Positions 11,314 to 16,715 of a stretch of DNA of 16,715 bases are shown piece after piece. A model generated the notes under the pieces. The model was not told where the DNA came from and made no database searches. It saw only the letters and a list, made by a program, of their open reading frames with translations. Where the stretch lies: contig JBBQSD010000136.1 of assembly GCA_038214135.1 (NCBI GenBank), forward strand, positions 1-16,715, written 5' to 3'. Within the stretch, counting starts at the first letter, position 1, and each line of letters opens with the position of its first letter. The DNA comes from JANLSE01 sp038214135. Lineage in GTDB: Bacteria; Chloroflexota; Chloroflexia; Chloroflexales; Roseiflexaceae. The translations under genes and the position numbers were made by a program.

Positions 11314-13969
11314 ACAACACATGCGCTGGATCAACATCGACCACCCAGCCCGGGCCAGGGCGCAGATGGCGTAACAGCGGCATGGGGTTGGTGGCTCGCA
11401 GCAGGACATGCCAGCGGAAACGGTTGCGTACCCGATGGAAGAATGCCGGTGCTGGGCCGACCAATCCCCAATCACCAATATCCAGGGCATCTGCCAATCG
11501 GCGGATCTCCTCTGCCAGGCGATCCGCCTCGCGCCGCCCACGGTCATCACTCCCGCTGGCATACACAAACCGTACCAATCGACTAAATGGCGGGTAGGAT
11601 GTCGCCCGGCGAAAGGCGATTTCCTGTGCATAGAAGGTCGCATAATCGTGTTCCTGGGCGGCCCGAAGTGCATAATGCTCTGGCGTATAGGTTTGAACAA
11701 CGACCTTCGCACCCGCGCTGCGCCGCCCAGCCCGCCCCGCCACCTGCGTCATCAGTTGAAATGCTCGCTCGCCTGCCCGGAAATCCGGCAAGTACAGCCC
11801 CGTATCGGCGGCAACGACGCCAACTAACGAGACCATTGGCAGATCAAGGCCCTTGGCAATCATCTGTGTGCCAACCAGAATATCGGCCTCTCGATCCAGG
11901 AATCGATCAAGCATGCGCCCATGATCGCCACGGCGCTTGACTGTATCGCGATCCCAGCGCAGGATGCGTGCCGCCGGGAAGAGAGCCGCAACATCCTCAA
12001 CCACGCGCTGGGTGCCAACTCCAAACGATTTAATTCGCGTGCTCCAACAGTTTGGGCACAAGACCGGAACCAGCTCACGATGCCCACAGGAATGGCAAAC
12101 CAGGAGCGATGCTGGTGATTGGGTGCCTGATGTCGGTGCTGGCGAATCATCAAGCCTTGGGCCGCCTGAGGTTTGCCCTTCTTCGTAGTGCAGTGTTAAG
12201 GGTGCCGAACAGTTCGGGCAATTCACTACATGGCCGCAATCGCGGCACATCACAAATGCAGCAGCACCGCGCCGATTAAGAAAAAGGATTGCCTGCTCGC
12301 TGCGATCAAGTGTTTCGGCCAGTGCCTGTTGCAGTGGGCGGCTAAAGATCGACCGATTGCCGCTCTGTAGCTCACGACGCATATCAACAATCTGCACCGG
12401 CGGGAGCGGCAGTGGTTCCGAGCGCGGCAGGCCGACAGCATCGCGTCCGCCACCAACTCGTTCAAGCAATTCAAGCAACTGCAACTCGCCAGATTGTGCT
12501 GCCGCATAGGTCTCCACCGATGGAGTAGCGCTGCCAAGAATAAGTACGGCACCAGTCAATTCAGCCAGCTGGCGAGCCGCATCGCGGGCATGGTAGCGCG
12601 GAGCACCATCGTGCTTGTAGGTCGATTCATGCTCTTCGTCAACAATGACCACACCCAATGATGGCAATGGGGCAAAGACTGCCGAGCGCGAGCCAATCGC
12701 CACCCATGCATCGCCGCGCCGCAAGCGCCGCCATTCATCATAGCGCTCACCATCACTCAGCCCGCTATGGAGGACAGCCAGCTTCCCAGGAAAGCGGGCG
12801 GCAAACCGCCGCACAAGCTGGGTTGTCAGTGCAATTTCTGGCACCAGAACCAGTGTTTGCCGCTTCATCCGCAACGCACGCGCAATGGCGCGCAGATACA
12901 GTTCGGTTTTACCGCTACCAGTGACACCATGCAGCAGGAATTGTTTGCGCCTCCCCTCTCCCACTGGAAGAGGAGCTGGGAGTGAGGGTAGTTCTTCGCT
13001 CGCCTCCGCCCGCAGAAGATCCAATGCAGCCGAAAGCTCTCGCCAGATTCGTTCCTGGCCAATCGAAAGCGTTGGTGGTATATCGGCTGGCACCACCAGA
13101 TTAGCCAATGGATCGCGACGAACCTCACGAGCGCCAAGGGCGACAAGCTCACGCTTCTCCAGTGCCCGTAGCGCTGCCAGATCGGCATCACCAGCCTGAT
13201 AGACTGCCGATGCAGGAATCTCCTCGCCACCCGCTGCGAGTGCGGCCAGGGTTGCCAGTGCCGCTCGCTGCTTCGGCGAGCGCGTCAATGTCGTTATCGC
13301 CTGTTCTGCCTGTTCGAGCGGCACTACCAGACGAACCATGCGTTCCAGGCGTGGGCGGGCCTTTGGGCTGCTCAGGCGAGCACCGCGCAATGCCAACCCG
13401 CGCTCAAACAGGGCTGCATATAATTCACGCAATTCCGCATCGCTGCCGCGCAACGCATCGCGCAGATCATGCTCGCTTGTCTCGCCCGAGCGGCGTAGGA
13501 AATACAGGATGGCGCGTTCTTTTTCCGGCAGTGTGCCTAATTCAATGGCGAACCCATCCGCCGATGCTCGCCAGGTTGGTTCGGATTCCTGGGACACACC
13601 GGTTGGCAACATCAGCGAGAGGCATTCGTATAATGGCGCACGATATGTCTCGCTGACCCAACGCGCCAGCCGCAGTTGCGCTGGTGTCAGTGCAGCCTCG
13701 GGATCAGCCAGATCGATCAGATCACGGATGACCTTTGGATCGGCCAGGACTGCGGAAGCGGGCGGTATACCAGATGAACGCAGCGGCGGATCATCCCATG
13801 CATACACATGCAGAACTACCCCCTGCACCCGTTGGCGGCGGAGAGGTGCCCAGACTAATTGGCCCGGTTGGACAAACGCCCGCAGTTCATCGGGCACCCG
13901 GTAGGTAAACACCGGATCTGCCCCAGCGAATGCGTCCACGGCAACATCAGCAAGTACATCAATTGGCAT
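11312..13969 (-). CDS. priA: Primosomal protein N' (replication restart helicase PriA), with two insertions
   Basis: An 885-residue superfamily-2 helicase that reloads the replisome at stalled forks. The N-terminal DNA-binding region begins MPIDVLADVAVDAFAGADPV. Walker A is LLHGVTGSGKTE with Lys354, Walker B is DEEH (444-447), followed by ILGSATPS. The zinc-binding region has four CxxC-type pairs: C575/C578, C584/C587, C625/C628 and C638/C641. Later motifs ILVGTQMIAKGLD and TQVAGRAGR are intact. It is about 150 residues longer than E. coli PriA (732). Part of the excess is a repeat-derived peptide just before Walker A and ~23 extra residues between the second and third zinc pairs. The ATG at 13969 is chosen because the homologous N-terminus starts there. 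A GTG at 14038 would extend into a hairpin. No Shine-Dalgarno is clear; a lone TATAAT (minus strand, 14010-14015) lies about 40 nt upstream. Confidence 0.95.
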   Translation of the reverse strand: MPIDVLADVAVDAFAGADPVFTYRVPDELRAFVQPGQLVWAPLRRQRVQGVVLHVYAWDDPPLRSSGIPPASAVLADPKVIRDLIDLADPEAALTPAQLRLARWVSETYRAPLYECLSLMLPTGVSQESEPTWRASADGFAIELGTLPEKERAILYFLRRSGETSEHDLRDALRGSDAELRELYAALFERGLALRGARLSSPKARPRLERMVRLVVPLEQAEQAITTLTRSPKQRAALATLAALAAGGEEIPASAVYQAGDADLAALRALEKRELVALGAREVRRDPLANLVVPADIPPTLSIGQERIWRELSAALDLLRAEASEELPSLPAPLPVGEGRRKQFLLHGVTGSGKTELYLRAIARALRMKRQTLVLVPEIALTTQLVRRFAARFPGKLAVLHSGLSDGERYDEWRRLRRGDAWVAIGSRSAVFAPLPSLGVVIVDEEHESTYKHDGAPRYHARDAARQLAELTGAVLILGSATPSVETYAAAQSGELQLLELLERVGGGRDAVGLPRSEPLPLPPVQIVDMRRELQSGNRSIFSRPLQQALAETLDRSEQAILFLNRRGAAAFVMCRDCGHVVNCPNCSAPLTLHYEEGQTSGGPRLDDSPAPTSGTQSPASLLVCHSCGHRELVPVLCPNCWSTRIKSFGVGTQRVVEDVAALFPAARILRWDRDTVKRRGDHGRMLDRFLDREADILVGTQMIAKGLDLPMVSLVGVVAADTGLYLPDFRAGERAFQLMTQVAGRAGRRSAGAKVVVQTYTPEHYALRAAQEHDYATFYAQEIAFRRATSYPPFSRLVRFVYASGSDDRGRREADRLAEEIRRLADALDIGDWGLVGPAPAFFHRVRNRFRWHVLLRATNPMPLLRHLRPGPGWVVDVDPAHVL
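12950..12988. repeat. Palindromic repeat copy embedded in the priA coding region
   Basis: The bases match the inner and 3' parts of the intergenic repeat at 4894-4949 (CCCCTCTCCCA...GGGAGTGAGGG versus CCCCTCTCCCA...AGAGGTGAGGG). On the minus strand it is read in frame as LPSLPAPLPVGEGRR, immediately ahead of the conserved FLLHGVTGSGKTE. The family normally has only a short link between the preceding helix and this motif, so the repeat appears to have been inserted and kept in frame. Confidence 0.7.
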
Positions 13970-14028
13970 GCCGGAAGTGTAGCACAGGTGCGCCGTCCTT
14001 CGTACAACAATTATATGCTGGATCACAA

Positions 14029-14063
14029 ACAGGCGCACATCCCATTCTGGAATGTGCGCCTGT
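14029..14063 (-). terminator. Hairpin between the GT-C gene and priA
   Basis: A perfect 12-bp stem, ACAGGCGCACAT (14029-14040) with ATGTGCGCCTGT (14052-14063), around an 11-nt loop. Read on the minus strand it follows the stop of the glycosyltransferase-like gene and is trailed by TTTGTG, a weak T-tract. It may terminate that gene and so insulate priA. Confidence 0.5.
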
Positions 14064-14079
14064 AATTATGGGCGAGCCG

Positions 14080-14105
14080 TAGAGACGCAAGATGTTGCGT
14101 CTCTA
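14080..14105. repeat. Perfect 11-bp inverted repeat overlapping a stop codon
   Basis: TAGAGACGCAA (14080-14090), loop GATG, TTGCGTCTCTA (14095-14105). The right arm contains the minus-strand stop codon (14103-14105) of the glycosyltransferase-like gene. No T-tract follows on either strand, so this looks like a short dispersed palindrome (GTAGAGACGC type) rather than a standard terminator. Confidence 0.75.
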
Positions 14106-15554
14106 GGGTGTATTCGCATCAATCATATTCGCATCGCGCAGATGCTGCTCAACGATCTTCAGGTTATGTTCCGGGTAGCGTGAGCGTGTTTTCAGATTCT
14201 TCCAGATCCCAAGATCGGCTTGCAGCACCTTTGGGCTACCGGGCTGGAACTCATTTTGGGCTTTGATTGTGCTCACAAACGTTGTTCCTAGCAGCGCAAC
14301 CATCGAAAGAAGTGCGAGGCCAACAGCTCCACGCCACCAGATTGGCTTTGGTTGCCGTGCAAGCACAATCGCCTCTGCAAGGATCGTCACCAACCCTGCT
14401 ATCACGATTCCAACACCAATTTGAACGACATACAGCAGGCGCGGCTCAACCTGGCCGAGATACGAGAGTGGTAGGCACCCAGCAACAACCCATAGAAACC
14501 CCGTACGCACAACCCGCCAAGCCGATGAGAGCGGACGGAGGATCAGTGCAAGGCCAACCACACCAATGAGTGTTGGCAAGGCCCAATCCGAGACTTCATA
14601 TGGCACGCCTTTGAATGTCCATAGGACAGCACTCAGCAGGGCATGCAGGGGATTAATATTCTGATTGTAGCGTGCGCCGAGCATACCGGTTGGTAGCACC
14701 ATGCCTCGATAGGCCACGTATGCAATTGCTAAAAGGAATAGTGGCACAACAACCAAAAGCCAGTTCCTACGATTGGCTCGTGATACGAGCGCCTGCCACA
14801 CAAACTGTACTTCGCTAGACCAATGCTTGAAGATCGCGGATAAACCGGTCGCCATCGTAGGCTCATTGCCCTTAGTAGAAGCCTGATCAGTACTACACAA
14901 ATGAAGCCAGTAGAGTGCAACCAACATCGGCATGGCTGCTCCGATTTCCTTTGAGCAGACTGCACCGACAAACATGACATTCAGCAACACAAGCCAGCGC
15001 ACGCGGCCCGTTCGGTGGTACGTATCGAGGCTCAACAGCCCACACAAGACAAAAATTGCGACGAGCGCATCGCTAAGTTCTGCAATATAGACTGCAGTGG
15101 CTGCGTTGGCAGGAATGGCAGCAAAAAAAGCAGCGCCAAACCAGGCCGCCCACCAACTCAGTTGCATACGCCGTAGGAGAAAGTAGAGCAATACTGCTAC
15201 CAGTGTATGCAGCAGAATATTCACCAAATGATAACCCCATGGGGCGTAACCCCACAGATGCCACTCAATTGAAAACATAACACCCACAAGCGGGCGGAAG
15301 TAGGCCGGCTCGATGCCCAATGGATCAAATGGCCCGGCAAATGCCCCAAGCACCTCACCAAGCGTCCATGGCCGAACAAAATGATTATCGTCGAGGTACA
15401 GGCCATATGATAACGTACGCGCAAACAGCGCAAATACAAACAGGCTCAGCAGCACAGGTGCCCACTGGACAAAAAGCTCATGCCAGACTAGCCTTTGCCT
15501 TGGCATGCTACTAGAGCTACCAGAGATGGTAGATGAACTATCTGGGATAGACAT
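14103..15554 (-). CDS. GT-C-fold membrane glycosyltransferase-like protein (PMT/TMTC-like)
   Basis: A 483-residue polytopic inner-membrane protein with roughly ten hydrophobic segments. After a Ser-rich N-terminus and the first helix (about 31-52) comes the acidic loop YLDDNHF (Asp55, Asp56), the place of the catalytic acidic pair in GT-C enzymes. Then come FRPL (86-89) and WGYAPWGYHLVNILLH (101-116), the pattern seen in dolichyl- or polyprenyl-phosphate-dependent protein O-mannosyltransferase-like proteins. A later SKEIGAAMPML matches the family's 'KE-x-a-x-x-x-P' motif. It lacks C-terminal TPR repeats, ending in a ~60-residue soluble tail. It would transfer a sugar from a lipid carrier outside the membrane; the acceptor is unknown. 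The ATG at 15554 has AAGGAG 7 nt upstream (minus strand, 15562-15567). It is not obviously related to the sugar-uptake operon. Confidence 0.8.
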   Translation of the reverse strand: MSIPDSSSTISGSSSSMPRQRLVWHELFVQWAPVLLSLFVFALFARTLSYGLYLDDNHFVRPWTLGEVLGAFAGPFDPLGIEPAYFRPLVGVMFSIEWHLWGYAPWGYHLVNILLHTLVAVLLYFLLRRMQLSWWAAWFGAAFFAAIPANAATAVYIAELSDALVAIFVLCGLLSLDTYHRTGRVRWLVLLNVMFVGAVCSKEIGAAMPMLVALYWLHLCSTDQASTKGNEPTMATGLSAIFKHWSSEVQFVWQALVSRANRRNWLLVVVPLFLLAIAYVAYRGMVLPTGMLGARYNQNINPLHALLSAVLWTFKGVPYEVSDWALPTLIGVVGLALILRPLSSAWRVVRTGFLWVVAGCLPLSYLGQVEPRLLYVVQIGVGIVIAGLVTILAEAIVLARQPKPIWWRGAVGLALLSMVALLGTTFVSTIKAQNEFQPGSPKVLQADLGIWKNLKTRSRYPEHNLKIVEQHLRDANMIDANTP

Positions 15555-15928
15555 CCTGCGACTCCTTCGGGTAAACTATACTGAATAATCACTTGATATA
15601 ACGTAACTTTGGCTCACGTATCGAATACAGTATACCGGAATAATAAAAGTAGGCTGTTACCAAAAAGCGCTATTTTGATCATTCAAGGACGGTATGTATG
15701 TAATTTTCGTAAAGGTACTATAAGTATACTCGTAGTAACAATAGTTTATTCATCGAGAGAATACATTTATGAATATCAATTCATCTCAATAGCATTGTGT
15801 TATGCGTATGTCAAAGCATTCACAAGGGAAGATTGTCGTTCATACCTCGTCAATAATAACTATTGAATGAATTATGCTAGCCTAAAAACAATTTATTGTA
15901 ACTTTTGATAATTCAATTGTTGATCCAA
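15555..15928. other. AT-rich intergenic island without a supported gene
   Basis: From about 15570 to 15928 the sequence is much richer in A and T than its surroundings. It contains the divergent-facing upstream region of the glycosyltransferase-like gene, including a possible minus-strand -10 TATAGT (15575-15580) with no good -35. Many short TATA and AAT words follow, but no coding frame with a start, ribosome site and recognisable protein. An 85-residue frame from a TTG at 15609 has no features of a real gene. The block may be decayed foreign DNA or a promoter-rich spacer. Confidence 0.5.
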
Positions 15929-15962
15929 ACGCCCTCCAACAGCTAGATGTGTTGGAGGGCGT
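15929..15962 (-). terminator. Strong hairpin downstream of the SHOCT-domain gene
   Basis: A perfect 13-bp stem, ACGCCCTCCAACA (15929-15941) with TGTTGGAGGGCGT (15950-15962), loop 8 nt. Read on the minus strand the stem is followed by TTTGG, a short T-tract. It lies about 116 nt past the stop of the gene ending at 16079, so it is a plausible intrinsic terminator for that gene. The rest of 15963-16078 holds nothing recognisable. Confidence 0.55.
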
Positions 15963-16078
15963 ATCCATTGTTCCACTATCGAGTGGTCTGTCAAAGCTCA
16001 TATGAAGGTTAAAATCTGCAGGGGCGATCTATTGCGCCTGTACGCGCCATCATTGTAGCTAGGACGGACGACTCGTTG

Positions 16079-16715
16079 CTATGCGAGTGACTCGAGCAGC
16101 AGATCGCCTTCTTCTGGTGTGATCCGGCCTTCGGCAACCAGGCGTAGGATCGTTGCGCGTTGCTCCTCCAGACTTGCACTCGGCGCAGCATGCTCGCCAG
16201 CCATAGCTGGCGTAATCTTGACCGTCACACCAGTGGCTGGTAATGGCTGTGGTGCATCAATCAACACATCAGCCACCACTGGTACATTGAGCGTTGAGTC
16301 TGCCGAGACTGACGTATGCGCGACGACGGGCGCAACTGGCGCGACCGGTGGCACCGGTGGGGTCGGTGCCATTGGTGCAACTGGCGGGGTCGGTGGGGTC
16401 GGTGGCGTTGGGATTGCGATCCCAGCCAATGCCCGCTCAACTGCTTCAAGCGCACCGCTGACACCCTCAGCCGCTGCCTGGCGGGCCTGTGTCTTCAGAC
16501 GTTCAATCCGCTCAGGGTCAAGCCGCCATTCCCGATCATTGATCCGCACCCGCACCCTGCCACCACGCTCGGCCTCGCGGCCCTCACGGCGGGCATCATC
16601 TGCCTGGCGAGCCTGATCACGAGCCGCACGCGCCCGATCCTTGGCTGCGCGCGCAACATCACGGGCACGCTCACGCAATCGCTCGGCCCGCTCCTCAATC
16701 GTGCGCGACCACTCC
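16079..16715 (-). CDS. Charged, proline-rich protein with C-terminal SHOCT-like helical hairpin (5' end outside window)
   Basis: The minus-strand frame is open from the window edge to the TAG at 16079-16081, giving the last ~211 residues. Visible order: a long Arg/Ala/Asp/Glu-rich stretch (RERARDVARAAKDRARAARD and onward) likely to form a helix or coiled coil; a segment VRVRINDREWRLDPERIERL; a Pro-rich linker of P-T-P-P and P-V-A-P units; a short beta-like part (VPVVADVLIDA, GVTVKI); and an end ASLEEQRATILRLVAEGRIT then PEEGDLLLESL. The end matches the short helical SHOCT-like/DUF2089-type hairpin ('I-L-x-x-l-x-x-G-k-I-T-x-E-E-a-x-x-L-L') often attached to stress-linked DUF4097 or membrane proteins. 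No upstream catalytic domain is visible. Function unknown. Confidence 0.75.
   Translation of the reverse strand, partial: EWSRTIEERAERLRERARDVARAAKDRARAARDQARQADDARREGREAERGGRVRVRINDREWRLDPERIERLKTQARQAAAEGVSGALEAVERALAGIAIPTPPTPPTPPVAPMAPTPPVPPVAPVAPVVAHTSVSADSTLNVPVVADVLIDAPQPLPATGVTVKITPAMAGEHAAPSASLEEQRATILRLVAEGRITPEEGDLLLESLA

Noticed and set aside
13970..14038. Longer PriA start at the GTG at 14038
   Set aside because: The added 23 residues are not PriA-like and are encoded within a perfect hairpin; the usual N-terminus begins at 13969.
14103..15554. Functional link of the membrane glycosyltransferase-like gene to the sugar-uptake operon
   Set aside because: It is on the opposite strand beyond priA with its own ribosome site, and nothing in the sequence connects the two.
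15609..15866. 85-residue frame in the AT-rich island
   Set aside because: It starts with TTG without a Shine-Dalgarno, has a low-complexity composition from AT-rich DNA and matches no known fold pattern.

Overview
The window is ordinary bacterial chromosome. It most likely comes from a member of the Chloroflexota, class Chloroflexia. This rests on the style of the solute-binding lipoprotein (lipobox followed by a long Ala/Pro/Thr/Glu repeat linker), the mid-50s percent GC by eye, and intergenic gaps filled with short dispersed palindromic repeats. The lineage is an inference; no rRNA or marker phylogeny is available here.

Layout. Bases 1-267 are the 3' end of a nucleoside-hydrolase-like gene, followed by a ~96-bp hairpin repeat and a near-perfect sigma70-type promoter (371-398). 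That promoter begins a plus-strand run of eleven genes ending at 11109. First come an IclR-type regulator and four small-molecule enzymes: an enolase-superfamily acid-sugar dehydratase or cycloisomerase, a VOC/glyoxalase-fold protein, a D-2-hydroxyacid dehydrogenase and a D-tagatose-3-epimerase-type TIM barrel. After a 338-bp gap holding two structured repeats and two palindromes comes a complete CUT1-type carbohydrate ABC importer: lipoprotein receptor, two permeases, two different ATPases, and a 57-residue membrane protein that overlaps the last ATPase by one base. Together these read as one uptake and catabolism locus for a sugar or sugar acid, controlled by its own IclR regulator. The substrate cannot be named from sequence.

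From 11312 to the end everything is on the minus strand: priA (replication-restart helicase, enlarged by two insertions), a GT-C-fold membrane glycosyltransferase-like protein, a 524-bp gap that includes an AT-rich island and a strong hairpin, and the 3' part of a charged, proline-rich protein ending in a SHOCT-like helical hairpin. The two gene sets converge at 11110-11311 over two hairpins.

Most worth a second look are: the paired ATPases in which one has lost the H-loop histidine (Asn192), the tiny translationally coupled membrane protein, the enolase-superfamily enzyme with Arg in place of the second catalytic Lys, a palindromic repeat that has become coding sequence inside priA, and the hairpin repeat family whose two copies follow stop codons.
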